A program made the translations under genes and the position numbers. From Miltoncostaea oceani (GTDB taxonomy: Bacteria > Actinomycetota > Thermoleophilia > Miltoncostaeales > Miltoncostaeaceae), in contig NZ_CP064357.1 of assembly GCF_018141545.1 (NCBI RefSeq), positions 744,001 to 808,000 of the forward strand: DNA of 64,000 nt, written 5' to 3'. Positions 1 through 7,658 of the stretch are shown piece by piece. The notes beneath the pieces are model-generated. The model worked only from the letters and a program-made list of their open reading frames with translations. It was not told the DNA's origin and did no database searches. How positions within the stretch are numbered: the stretch's first letter is position 1; each line of letters starts with the position of its first letter.

Positions 1-444
1 AGCAACTCCTCGACACGCCGCCGCCTCACCCTTGCCAGCGCCGGTGGTGCCGGCGCGCTCCTGCTCGCCCCCGCCCTCGCCGCCGCTCAGGCGCCGGCCG
101 CTCCGGGCGGCGCCACCGGCGGCTGTAGCGCCGGTGGCGCGAGCACCGACGGCCTCACCAAGCTGATCCAGCAGGGCGCCAACTTCCTGATCATCATCGG
201 CGGCGCCTTCGCGGTGCTGATGTTCGCCATCGGCGGCTTCATGATCATGGGCCTCGGCGGCACCCGCAAGTCGAAGAAGGGCATGGACATCGTGAAGAAC
301 GCCCTGATCGGTCTCGCCATCATGGTCGCCGGCCTCTTCGTCCGCGAGGTGCTCGTGAAGTTCATCGCCGGCGCCACGGGCGCGGGCAAGAACTCCGCGG
401 ACTGCCTGAACAACGACGTCTTCGGCAACCCGAACCGCCCCTAG
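1..444 (+). CDS. VirB2/TrbC-like pilin subunit (5' end missing)
   Basis: The reading frame is open from base 1, so the true start lies before the window. The visible 147 residues begin with a basic stretch (TRRRL), a hydrophobic signal-peptide core and an AAA-Q cleavage-like site. A short Gly/Ser linker and two strongly hydrophobic segments follow (about residues 60-83 and 97-118), separated by a basic KSKKG loop. Signal peptide plus two membrane spans in a very short protein is the architecture of VirB2/TrbC conjugative pilins. That would place it in the membrane as the pilus subunit of a type IV secretion system. No other secretion genes lie downstream, so the rest of such a locus would be to the left. 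The family call is by architecture only. Confidence 0.6.
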   Translation, partial: SNSSTRRRLTLASAGGAGALLLAPALAAAQAPAAPGGATGGCSAGGASTDGLTKLIQQGANFLIIIGGAFAVLMFAIGGFMIMGLGGTRKSKKGMDIVKNALIGLAIMVAGLFVREVLVKFIAGATGAGKNSADCLNNDVFGNPNRP

Positions 445-465
445 CCCGACGGGCGTGATCTGAAT

Positions 466-499
466 CGAGGGGCCTCGACCACCCGGTCGGGGCCCCTCG
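466..499 (+). terminator. Hairpin terminator after the VirB2-like gene
   Basis: CGAGGGGCC at 466-474 pairs with GGCCCCTCG at 491-499. The stem extends inward to about 15 bp with one G-U pair and an ACCC loop. It lies 22 bp after the stop codon. The T-tract is weak, as is common at high GC. Confidence 0.6.
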
Positions 500-687
500 T
501 CGTACCGGGGGGCATCTGATCGCGGTGTCCATTCGATCGGACCGTCGTGTAGCTGCGAGGGCGGCCGGCCCGCAGAGCGCCACTCCTCTTTCGGATTCTG
601 GAATCCGGGATGTCCGCGGTGGGTGCGGCGGGAGCATCCACTGAACGTGTGAGCGCACGATCCTCACAGTCCGGCGCGACGCTCACC

Positions 688-693
688 TACCCT
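688..693 (+). promoter_or_regulatory. -10-like hexamer TACCCT before the flippase gene
   Basis: TANNNT hexamer ending 11 nt before the ATG at 705, with no Shine-Dalgarno in between. No clear -35 is visible. Confidence 0.35.
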
Positions 694-704
694 CGCTCGC
701 GCCG

Positions 705-1703
705 ATGCCATCACCGCTCCCCCGCCTCGGCCGCCCGTGGCCTCGGCCTGTCCGCTACCTCCTGGCTCTCCTGGGTGGCGCCGGCCTTGTCGCCCTCGCC
801 CTGGGCCTCGGGTGGATCGACTTCTCATCGGCCGCGCGCACCGCCCGGCAGATGGCCGGCCTGGATCCGTGGTTCGCCGCCGGTGTCGTACTCCTGTTCA
901 CCTGCGCCGGGGCGCTCCGGGGCCTTGTCTTCTGGCTGGTGCTCCGGTCCAGCGGATCTGGGATCCGCCTTCGCCGGGTGCTCCTGGCCCAGGGTGTCGG
1001 CTCCACCGCGGGGGCGGGCCTTCCCGGCCCGGTAACGGACTCCCTGAGGGTCTTCCTGATCCGCGACGAGCACACGCCCATCCCGCAGATCGTCGGGGCG
1101 CTCGGGCTCCAGAAGGTCCTCGAGGCCCTCTGCGGGTTCTTCTTCATCGGGGCGCTCGCGCCGATGCTCCCGCTGCCCTCCGGGCTTGCCCACCTCAGCT
1201 GGTTCCCGGTCGTCCTGCTGGGCGCCGGCCTCCTCGCGGCTTTGGTCGCCCGCCGCGGCTGGTCGCCCGCTCCCCGCTCGGGCCGCATCGCCCTGAGACT
1301 ACGGAGGGTCGCGACCGAGCTGATGACCGGCGCTCACGCACTTCGCTCGGCCCGGACCGTCGTCGGCCTCTGCCTGATCGAGCTCATGGCGATCTTCCTG
1401 AACGTCCTCGGGCTCTGGCTCCTGCTGAACGCCTTCTGGTCGACCGGACCGGCGCTGGCGCTCTGTGTCTTCCTCCTGGTGAAGGTCAGCTCCCTCGTGC
1501 CGACGATCGGTGGACTCGGCACCCGGGAGGCGGCCCTCATCCCGGTCATCTCCAGCGTCCTCGCCGCGGGACTGTCGGATGCCCTGGCCTTCTCGCTGAG
1601 CATCCATGTCGCCGGCCTGATGTCCGGGGTGGTCCTGGTCCTCGCCCTCACGCCGCTCCTTGCCGGCTCCGCCGCGCGCGCTTCGCTCAGAACCCGCATC
1701 TGA
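705..1703 (+). CDS. LPG synthase-type/flippase-like integral membrane protein (UPF0104)
   Basis: 332 residues, mostly hydrophobic, with about eight transmembrane stretches. The pattern matches the lysylphosphatidylglycerol-synthase transmembrane (AglD/UPF0104) family: a GVGSTAGAGLPGPVTDSLRV stretch after the third helix, and a GGLGTREAALI motif near residue 270 typical of its last third. Members act in the cytoplasmic membrane in lipid modification or flipping. The catalytic C-terminal lysyl-transfer domain of full MprF is absent, so this is the stand-alone membrane domain and its substrate is unknown. The length is usual for the stand-alone family. It is a single gene, with hairpins just after its stop. 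Confidence 0.7.
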   Translation: MPSPLPRLGRPWPRPVRYLLALLGGAGLVALALGLGWIDFSSAARTARQMAGLDPWFAAGVVLLFTCAGALRGLVFWLVLRSSGSGIRLRRVLLAQGVGSTAGAGLPGPVTDSLRVFLIRDEHTPIPQIVGALGLQKVLEALCGFFFIGALAPMLPLPSGLAHLSWFPVVLLGAGLLAALVARRGWSPAPRSGRIALRLRRVATELMTGAHALRSARTVVGLCLIELMAIFLNVLGLWLLLNAFWSTGPALALCVFLLVKVSSLVPTIGGLGTREAALIPVISSVLAAGLSDALAFSLSIHVAGLMSGVVLVLALTPLLAGSAARASLRTRI

Positions 1704-1853
1704 GCGGGATCTGCGTCTGCCGCAGGTTTGCCAGCAAACAGACAGCGGAGAGCCGCAGGGGCGCATGCCGACCTGTGGCAAATCGCATTCGGTCTGCTCT
1801 GACATTGCCGCACCTGCGCATGCGAGAAAGCAGCAGTGGGGGTGCGTCACACT

Positions 1854-1859
1854 TACCTT
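1854..1859 (+). promoter_or_regulatory. -10-like hexamer TACCTT, leaderless GTG start
   Basis: TACCTT ends exactly 6 nt before the GTG at 1866 and no ribosome-binding site is present, which fits a leaderless transcript. A GTTTGC-CA-GCAAAC palindrome at 1726-1739 lies upstream and could be an operator. Confidence 0.45.
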
Positions 1860-1865
1860 TGATGG

Positions 1866-2213
1866 GTGCCTGCTCCCGATACGCGCATCGATCTGCGCAG
1901 ATTCCAGCTCCTCCCCGACGACGAGAGATCAGGTCGCGTGCGACCACTCTCCGCCCGCCTGTCAGTGGGCAAGTGGAGGGAGCACGCTGAGGCCGCGGCC
2001 ATCATCGATGACAAGGTGCGCGTCCACGGGGAAGGCGTCGACACGATCGTCCGTGCCCTCCTGCTCTACGCCAACTTCCAGGAGATCGTCGCCCGCGCCG
2101 AAGCCGGCGAGGAGATCGCCCCTGAAGAGCAGCTGATCCTCGATGCCGGCATGGCCGGCGAGAGCGCCGCCCCGGCATCGCGCGCGCCGGCCACGCGCCG
2201 GAGCTCCCGATGA
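1866..2213 (+). CDS. Hypothetical protein, first gene of the kinase operon
   Basis: 115 residues from a GTG start placed 6 nt after a TANNNT hexamer. No family recognised. The middle is helical and charged (residues about 35-90, including VDTIVRALLLYANFQEIVARA) and the tail is Ala/Arg-rich and probably disordered. Its stop overlaps the ATG of the kinase-like gene (ATGA at 2210), so the two are translationally coupled and probably act together. The coding call rests on this overlap and on frame-consistent codon use. Confidence 0.6.
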   Translation: MPAPDTRIDLRRFQLLPDDERSGRVRPLSARLSVGKWREHAEAAAIIDDKVRVHGEGVDTIVRALLLYANFQEIVARAEAGEEIAPEEQLILDAGMAGESAAPASRAPATRRSSR

Positions 2214-2917
2214 GCGGGACGCGCCTGATGATGACCGGCCAGATGGGCAGCGGCAAGACCAGCGCCGCCGCGCGCCTGGAGACCCGCTACGGAGCCAAGA
2301 TCTGGGTCCGCACGGAGAGCATGAAGCGCCTCAGCCACGCGCTCGCCGATCAGGTGGGCGACGTCGAGGCTCTCCTGACCTCCCTGCTGCCCGATAAGTC
2401 CGAGCGCCACCAGGCTCGCGACTCCCTGCTGCGCTACATCAGCGCCTACGAGCCGGAGTCCGGAAAGAAGCGCCGGCTCTACCAGGACGTCACCCAGATC
2501 GTCATGGACGTCGACCCGCTCGCGTTCGAGCGCGAGCTCTACGTCCGGATCCTCGAGGCGGAGCGCGACAGCAGCGTCTTCTCCCTGGTCGAGGACGTGC
2601 GCAGCGTCGCTGCGTATGAGTTCTTCCACTCCCATGGCTACCCGAGCCTGCGGATCCAGGCGAGCGAGACGGTCCGCCGCTCCCGGATGCTCGCCCGCGA
2701 CGAATACCTGCCGGCGCCTGAGACCTTCTCGCATTCCTCGGAGACCGCGCTCGATGCGATCGCGCACGACCACACACTCGTGAACGACGGCAGCGACGTC
2801 GGCGCCTTCTACCAGCGCCTCGACGAGTTCGTTGAGCAAGAGCTCGGCATCCAGCCGGTCCCTTACGCCACAACCGGCGTAACCCCTCCGAGTGCGACCG
2901 ACGAAAGGAACTCGTAG
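2210..2917 (+). CDS. P-loop nucleotide kinase-like protein
   Basis: 235 residues. The N-terminus has a clear Walker A, GQMGSGKTS (about residues 9-17). The C-terminal half has a lid-like stretch rich in arginine, ASETVRRSRMLARD, and the final helix AFYQRLDEFVEQEL. This arrangement resembles the phage deoxynucleoside-monophosphate kinase/dephospho-CoA kinase superfamily, which phosphorylates small nucleotides in the cytoplasm. No substrate can be named. It overlaps the upstream gene by 4 nt and is followed 6 nt later by a GTG-started HTH gene, so all three are likely one operon. In an accessory replicon a dNMP kinase would fit nucleotide supply for replication, but that is inference. Confidence 0.6.
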   Translation: MSGTRLMMTGQMGSGKTSAAARLETRYGAKIWVRTESMKRLSHALADQVGDVEALLTSLLPDKSERHQARDSLLRYISAYEPESGKKRRLYQDVTQIVMDVDPLAFERELYVRILEAERDSSVFSLVEDVRSVAAYEFFHSHGYPSLRIQASETVRRSRMLARDEYLPAPETFSHSSETALDAIAHDHTLVNDGSDVGAFYQRLDEFVEQELGIQPVPYATTGVTPPSATDERNS

Positions 2918-2923
2918 ATCTCC

Positions 2924-3775
2924 GTGCCGACAGCCACCTCACGCCGCACCCAGTACACCGAGGACCAGAAGGCCATCGTCCGCGCCAAGTACCCCCAGTG
3001 CCGGACGGTCGCCGACAAGGAGCGCCTGGCGGAGGAGGTGGGCGTCACGTCGGTCCACAAGCTCTACAACCTGGCCTCCCGCCTGGGTGTAACCCGCAGC
3101 AACGACGAGTGGGCGCGCCGGCCGGATGAGATCATCGAGGCGGCGGCGAACGACCCGATCCTCAGCCCCAAGCGCCTCGCCGCGCGGGATCCGTTCTTCG
3201 AGACGAGCTTCGACGCCGACTCGGATGACTTCCTTCGTCGGAACTTCGGGCGCCAGACGATCGAGAAGATCGCCTTCCACCTCGACAAGACCGTGTCGGC
3301 GATGCTCTACCGGGCCCGCCACCTCGGCCTTCGCAAGCCGAACAAGTACTGGGAGGGCGATCAGGTCTCGGCGTGGCTCTGCCTCGATGAGGAGGACTGG
3401 ACCGCACTCGCCGATCAGGGCCTCGTCCGGCATCAGCTGACCGACCGCAACGGCCGGGTCAAGATGAGCGTGATCGCGACGATCGCCATCGCCCGCTGGC
3501 TGGTGCGGGGCAACCGATGGCAGCGGCTGGTCGCCGAGCGCGGCGCCGACGAGTTCTTCTGCCGCGAGATCATCGAGTCGGTCGCCGACCTCCAGCAGCG
3601 CCAGACCAGCTGGGAGCCCTGCTCCCACCTGTCCGCCAGCCACACCTGCCAGAACAGCTACGCCGCGACGAGCTTCAGCCTCTTCTGCGCCGACAACGAC
3701 CGCTACATGGCCGGCTGCGACCCCAAGTGCGGCGTCCGCCAGCTGCGCCCAGAGGACCTGCGCCCCGAGTCCTGA
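2924..3775 (+). CDS. HTH plus four-cysteine protein, copy A of an unrecognised family
   Basis: 283 residues from GTG, 6 nt after the kinase stop. The N-terminus (residues 8-60) looks like a Myb/SANT-type or other helix-turn-helix segment. A second helical repeat lies near 110-145 (FGRQTIEKIAFHL, then LYRARHLGLRKP). The C-terminus carries a cysteine cluster, C-x8-C-x12-C-x13-C, ending AGCDPKC. A metal or Fe-S site plus DNA binding is the natural reading, but I do not recognise the family. The protein encoded at 3922 is a clear paralogue: the REI-ES-ADLQ helix, the cysteine spacing, the C(A/T)DN motif and the DPKC end are shared. Copy A has an extra N-terminal HTH of about 90 residues that copy B lacks. 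Confidence 0.65.
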   Translation: MPTATSRRTQYTEDQKAIVRAKYPQCRTVADKERLAEEVGVTSVHKLYNLASRLGVTRSNDEWARRPDEIIEAAANDPILSPKRLAARDPFFETSFDADSDDFLRRNFGRQTIEKIAFHLDKTVSAMLYRARHLGLRKPNKYWEGDQVSAWLCLDEEDWTALADQGLVRHQLTDRNGRVKMSVIATIAIARWLVRGNRWQRLVAERGADEFFCREIIESVADLQQRQTSWEPCSHLSASHTCQNSYAATSFSLFCADNDRYMAGCDPKCGVRQLRPEDLRPES

Positions 3776-3921
3776 GGTCCGGCAGGTCACTCTGTCGCAC
3801 CGAGATGGAGTGACGGCGCCAGGAGAACGCTCCGGCCCGTCGTGCGCGGGGGCAGCATCGGAAGCGAACCCAGGACCGCTCTGTCCCCCCGAGGGGCACG
3901 CGCGGATGATCGTGAGAGCAC

Positions 3922-4575
3922 GTGCCCACACTCTCTGCGGAAAGGCCCGCCCGCGCGGCGGCTCGCGCTGAACCACTGAACGCCACCCAGGTGAGCTATC
4001 TGCGCGCCCATCTGGGACGCCAGCGGGTCGAGGCGATCGCCGAGCATCTCGGGCTTGATGTGCACCTGCTGATCCATCAGGCGCGGATCCTCGGCATCCG
4101 GCGTCCCGTGCGCCTCTGGCCCGCGGAGCTGGTCGAAGCGGGTCTGCGGCTGCCGCGTGGCGGCTGGCCCCAGGTCGAGGCCGAGGGGATCGACCGCTTC
4201 CGGATCACCGACCGCCAGGGCGCCCTCGTGGCGGACCTGGTCTCGAGTACCTCCCTCGCGCGCTGGCTCGAGGACCGGAACGCTGAACACCTGGAGGCGG
4301 AGGGGAGGATCAACCCTTGGTTCCGGCGGGAGATCATGGAGTCGATGGCGGACCTGCAGCGCCGCCTGACCCACTGGGAGGGCTGTCGCTTCCTCTCCCC
4401 CGGCCACGTCTGCGAGAGCCCGCTCTCCAATTCTCACGGGTGCTTCTGCACCGACAACGGCCAGCACGCCGCCGGCGCCGACCCGAAGTGCCTGGTCCGT
4501 CACCTGTCGGTCCACGAGACGATCGATCAGGCCCGCAGGGGCGCAGAGCGTGGACGGGGTCGCCCACCCGCCTAG
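3922..4575 (+). CDS. HTH plus four-cysteine protein, copy B (paralogue of the 2924 gene)
   Basis: 217 residues from a GTG start; other starts are possible. It aligns with copy A from the LGRQ-VE-IAEHL helical repeat to the C-terminus: ARILGIRRP, RFRITDRQG, REIMESMADLQRR, then C-x8-C, FCTDNGQ and ADPKC. The fifth cysteine of copy A (AGCDPKC) is Ala here, so the four conserved cysteines are likely the functional ligands. It lacks copy A's first HTH. The two genes are adjacent and co-directional, which fits tandem duplication followed by divergence. Function is unknown; DNA-binding with a metal site is inferred. Confidence 0.6.
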   Translation: MPTLSAERPARAAARAEPLNATQVSYLRAHLGRQRVEAIAEHLGLDVHLLIHQARILGIRRPVRLWPAELVEAGLRLPRGGWPQVEAEGIDRFRITDRQGALVADLVSSTSLARWLEDRNAEHLEAEGRINPWFRREIMESMADLQRRLTHWEGCRFLSPGHVCESPLSNSHGCFCTDNGQHAAGADPKCLVRHLSVHETIDQARRGAERGRGRPPA

Positions 4576-4732
4576 AGGGCACCTGGGTCCGCTGGAGATC
4601 ACGGGCGCCGTGGCGTCCGTGGAGGAATGGACGATTGGATTGCGACAGCTCGAGCTCGGACCCGCAGAGCGGGAGATGCTGCGCCTCGTCGCCGAGGCCC
4701 AGGATCTCACCCATCGCGCCTGGCCCGGCTGA
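4550..4732 (+). CDS. Possible small hypothetical protein
   Basis: 60 residues from a GTG start that overlaps the end of copy B by 26 nt. The C-terminal half (TIGLRQLELGPAEREMLRLV) has an amphipathic-helix pattern, while the N-terminal part looks non-coding in character. No ribosome-binding site or family is visible. It is retained only because the 4576-4831 gap is otherwise empty. Confidence 0.25.
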   Translation: MDGVAHPPRGHLGPLEITGAVASVEEWTIGLRQLELGPAEREMLRLVAEAQDLTHRAWPG

Positions 4733-4831
4733 TCCTCTGGCAACAGACGACCGCCCATCTGCCGCGGCCGCGCTTCGAGCGGACGCCACGGCACCCGCCG
4801 GGCTTTCGCCGCGCGGGGAGGTGAGGACGGC

Positions 4832-5530
4832 CTACCCCCTCCAGCGGCGGGGGCCGATCTTCCCGTCGCGGACCGACAGGGACGGATAGGGCGAGGCGGC
4901 GTCGTCAGCGATCAGGGCCGCGATCCGCTCCTGGGGCACCGCGAGCTCGCCGGCGACCGTCTCCGGGAGGATCGGATACCGAGCGCCGACCAGCTCATGG
5001 AAGGCGTCAGCGAGCGGGCACGTCATCACCGCCAGACCGAGGAGGGAGCCGGTGTCGTCGCGCGCGACGCTCACCCGGGGCGCGAAGTCCCCGCCGAGGT
5101 CCGCGACGATCACATCGTCGGTGACCGCGATGAACCGCTCCGGGTCGCGCTCTGCGGCAAGGCCCCGCCGGGTGAGGTAGGTCTCCTCGTCGATCGGCAG
5201 GCGGGCGGTGCTGAAGGTGATCTGGCCGACCTCCATCATGAACGAGCCGTCGGGCTGCCAGGGCCCTCGCAGCGGCTCCTCGACGCCGGCGGGGGCGAGC
5301 ACCACCCCGACGGGGAAGGCGCGCGCGGGGGAGCGCAGCCGCCACACCCACCACGAGGCGCCGGCCGTGACCGGGTAGGCGCGCTCCAGCGGGCTCCAGC
5401 CATCCGCGTCGTTGGAGTTCATGGCGTAGCAAGAGTCCCCGACACCGAGGACTGGCCCCGGCATCGTGAAGTCCTCGACGAGCTCGGGCACTCCGTAGAG
5501 CGCGTGCCAAGTCCTGGTGTGGTCGATCAT
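4832..5530 (-). CDS. Hypothetical protein
   Basis: 232 residues from the ATG at 5530. The frame is open further upstream, but that extension is arginine-rich with atypical composition. The chosen ATG lies 6 nt after a TATGTT hexamer, typical of leaderless starts here. The protein is globular, with Trp-rich stretches (SWWVWRL) and beta-strand-like segments; no signal peptide or membrane span. No family recognised. Confidence 0.6.
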   Translation of the reverse strand: MIDHTRTWHALYGVPELVEDFTMPGPVLGVGDSCYAMNSNDADGWSPLERAYPVTAGASWWVWRLRSPARAFPVGVVLAPAGVEEPLRGPWQPDGSFMMEVGQITFSTARLPIDEETYLTRRGLAAERDPERFIAVTDDVIVADLGGDFAPRVSVARDDTGSLLGLAVMTCPLADAFHELVGARYPILPETVAGELAVPQERIAALIADDAASPYPSLSVRDGKIGPRRWRG

Positions 5531-5536
5531 GGACCC

Positions 5537-5542
5537 AACATA
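5537..5542 (-). promoter_or_regulatory. -10-like hexamer TATGTT, leaderless
   Basis: On the minus strand TATGTT is followed by 6 nt and then the ATG at 5530. No Shine-Dalgarno is present, so a leaderless mRNA is likely. Confidence 0.45.
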
Positions 5543-5618
5543 GGACCCCGGGCCGCTCCCGCCGCTGCGGCCGTGGGGCGGGGCCGGCCGGCTGGCGGCG
5601 CGACCCGCCCGCCTCGGG

Positions 5619-6524
5619 CTAGAAGTTCTGGATCTCCATGCTCGACGCGCCGGCCATCCGGCGGAGGCGCGCGACGCGCTCCTCCATCGGCGGGTGGGTC
5701 GAGAACAGCCTGCCGATGCCGCCTCCGCCCCCGCCACGGGCGTTCGCCGCCAGCGGGTTCACGATGAACAGCGGGGCTGCCGACGGGTTGACCCGCATCG
5801 GGATCGCCGCCGCGCCGCGGTGCAGCGTCTCCAGGGCGTCGGCGAGCGGGTTCGGGTCGCCGATCAGCTCGGCGCCGGTCGCGTCCGCCACGAACTCGCG
5901 CTGACGGGACACGGCGAGCTGGATGATGACCGCGGCGATCGGCGCGAGGATGATCGTCGCGAGCGTGCCGATCAGGCCGAGCGGGTTGTCGTCGTCGCCA
6001 CCGAAGAACAGGGAGAACTGCAGGAAGTTCGCGATCGCGGAGATCGCGCCCGCCACCATCGCCGCGATGCTCGCGATGAGGATGTCCCGGTTCTTGATGT
6101 GCGCCATCTCGTGGGCGAGGACGCCCTCGAGCTCACGCTGACTCAGGGCCCGCTGGATGCCGGCCGTCACGGCGATCGACGCGTGCGACGGGTTCCGGCC
6201 GGTCGCGAAGGCGTTCGGCTGCTCGGCGGGCGTCACGTAGACGCCGGGCTTCGGCACGCCGGCGCGCTCGGCGAGCTGCGCGATCATGCGGTGCAGCTCC
6301 GGCTCCTCGGCCTCGCTGACCTCCACCGCACGGCTCATCTTCAGCGCCATCTTGCCGCTGAACCAGTACATGACGAAGTTGAAGACGATCGCGATGGCGG
6401 CGAACACCACGAGGCCGCCGGCCCCGCCGATCAGGAAGCCGATCGCCAGCAGCAGACCCGTGAGGGCCGCAAGCAGCAGGAAGGTCTTGACGATGTTGGA
6501 GGTGACACCCATCTCTCTTTGCAT
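5619..6524 (-). CDS. htpX: HtpX-type M48 membrane zinc metalloprotease
   Basis: 301 residues, the usual length for HtpX. Two N-terminal membrane spans (about 12-32 and 37-54) are followed by the M48 catalytic domain. The zinc-binding HEMAH motif is at residues 138-142, and the third ligand region SRQREFVADATGA is near 215. A second membrane-spanning hairpin lies between them and the C-terminal FSTHPPMEERVARL motif is intact. HtpX degrades damaged or misassembled membrane proteins with the active site facing the cytoplasm. The ATG at 6524 sits 6 nt after a TAGTGT hexamer, so the transcript is probably leaderless. A glycine-rich loop (GGGGGG) near residue 275 is a small oddity. It is a single gene, convergent with nothing related. 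Confidence 0.93.
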   Translation of the reverse strand: MQREMGVTSNIVKTFLLLAALTGLLLAIGFLIGGAGGLVVFAAIAIVFNFVMYWFSGKMALKMSRAVEVSEAEEPELHRMIAQLAERAGVPKPGVYVTPAEQPNAFATGRNPSHASIAVTAGIQRALSQRELEGVLAHEMAHIKNRDILIASIAAMVAGAISAIANFLQFSLFFGGDDDNPLGLIGTLATIILAPIAAVIIQLAVSRQREFVADATGAELIGDPNPLADALETLHRGAAAIPMRVNPSAAPLFIVNPLAANARGGGGGGIGRLFSTHPPMEERVARLRRMAGASSMEIQNF

Positions 6525-6530
6525 GCCTCG

Positions 6531-6536
6531 ACACTA
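6531..6536 (-). promoter_or_regulatory. -10-like hexamer TAGTGT before htpX
   Basis: Minus-strand TAGTGT, 6-nt gap, then the ATG at 6524. This supports that start over the in-frame ATG four codons later. Confidence 0.45.
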
Positions 6537-6650
6537 GGTCGGTGCCTCTCGCCTCCGCGCGCTTTCCTGATGACGTCGGACCCCGCCGCGTGAGACCATC
6601 GTCCGGCCCGGTGGCGGGCTCTATGTCCATCCTTCCAGGGCAGGGAACCG

Positions 6651-6932
6651 ATGGCGGCTTTCGAGCTGGTCAGCGACGATGGACACCGTCTCCTCTTCGA
6701 CCTGTCCGATGAAGGCGTCATCGTCAATCTCGCGTGCGACCGCCCGCTGAAGCCGGGAGAGCTCGTCTCCTTCCGCGGCCCGGTGCCCGATCACCTCGAG
6801 CCGACTGGACTGCCCGCCCATATCGTCGCCCTGGCGGAGAGGCGAGGCCGGCGCGTCTGCGCCTACACCTCCGACGGCGTCGTCTGCTGGTGCAACGGCG
6901 AAGGCGGGATGACCTGCGAGGCCCGTCGCTGA
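6651..6932 (+). CDS. Small hypothetical protein
   Basis: 93 residues; the ATG is preceded by an AGGGA ribosome-binding sequence at a good distance. Predicted strand-rich (FELVSDDGHRLLFDL, VVCWCNGEGGMTC), with three cysteines near the C-terminus that could bind metal. No membrane span, no recognised family. Divergent from htpX. Confidence 0.5.
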   Translation: MAAFELVSDDGHRLLFDLSDEGVIVNLACDRPLKPGELVSFRGPVPDHLEPTGLPAHIVALAERRGRRVCAYTSDGVVCWCNGEGGMTCEARR

Positions 6933-6970
6933 ACGACCGGGGGTGGAGGGCCCGCCGGATGTCTCTCGGC

Positions 6971-7429
6971 CTAGGTCCGCTCGACGAGGATCGATGACCA
7001 GCTGGATGCACGCACGCAGCTGTTCGGGCGTCCGAACCTGCGGGCTTCCGCGGGGTCGGTCGGACCAAGCTCGATTAGCTCCGCGATCACCTGTTCGATC
7101 GGCGCGTTGATCGCCGTGATGGGCGCCGATAGCGACATGCCGACAGCGCCGTAGCGGTTGCCCCGGATGAGGGCGCGGAGAGCCTCGGGAACCGCCGGCC
7201 AGAGCATTCCGACGCAGACGTCCTCACCTTCGGCGCGCAGGCGCTCGGCCATAGCCATGCAGGCGCGGCGTGAGCTCGGATGGAACGGGAGGGAGCGGAC
7301 GGTCACACGGGCGAGGCCCGGCCGGATGGAGAGCTTCGAGAAGGTCGCGAGATCCCGCTCGAGATCCTCGCTCAGCGCCGCTTCGATATCGGCGGTGGGG
7401 GTCAGGGGAGCGGTCGCAAGAGGATCCAT
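6971..7429 (-). CDS. Hypothetical protein
   Basis: 152 residues from the ATG at 7429, which lies 6 nt after a TACGTT hexamer; a longer version from 7477 is rejected for that reason. Soluble and helical, with no recognised domain. It lies downstream of the 7655 and 7506 genes on the same strand but has its own promoter-like element. Confidence 0.55.
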   Translation of the reverse strand: MDPLATAPLTPTADIEAALSEDLERDLATFSKLSIRPGLARVTVRSLPFHPSSRRACMAMAERLRAEGEDVCVGMLWPAVPEALRALIRGNRYGAVGMSLSAPITAINAPIEQVIAELIELGPTDPAEARRFGRPNSCVRASSWSSILVERT

Positions 7430-7435
7430 GACGTG

Positions 7436-7441
7436 AACGTA
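7436..7441 (-). promoter_or_regulatory. -10-like hexamer TACGTT, leaderless
   Basis: Minus-strand TACGTT followed by 6 nt and the ATG at 7429. Confidence 0.45.
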
Positions 7442-7505
7442 GACCCGGCGGCCGCGGATGCATGCCCGTTCGCGCATGAAGGCTGAACACCGCTCCGCCG
7501 GCCCC

Positions 7506-7658
7506 TCAGCGGGCGTTCACGGCCTCCCGGGCCAACTGACGCCGGACGGCGCGTCGGGTCAGGCGAACATAGTCGGCGGCGCTGATCGCCCCGGCCATGT
7601 AGAGGTCGATCGGTGAGCGACCGCGCCAGAGAGCGACCCGCGCCAACGGCCTGATCAC
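7506..7658 (-). CDS. Small basic protein, translationally coupled
   Basis: 50 residues from a GTG whose last bases overlap the stop of the upstream gene (GTGA at 7658-7655), a classic coupling arrangement. The product is strongly basic, with an IRPLARVALWRGRSP start, a central DLYMAGAISAADYVRL helix and an arginine-rich C-terminal helix. It reads as one amphipathic basic helical pair, possibly nucleic-acid or partner binding. It is easily missed because of its length and GTG start. No family recognised. The overlap and clean composition are the evidence that it is real. Confidence 0.55.
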   Translation of the reverse strand: MIRPLARVALWRGRSPIDLYMAGAISAADYVRLTRRAVRRQLAREAVNAR

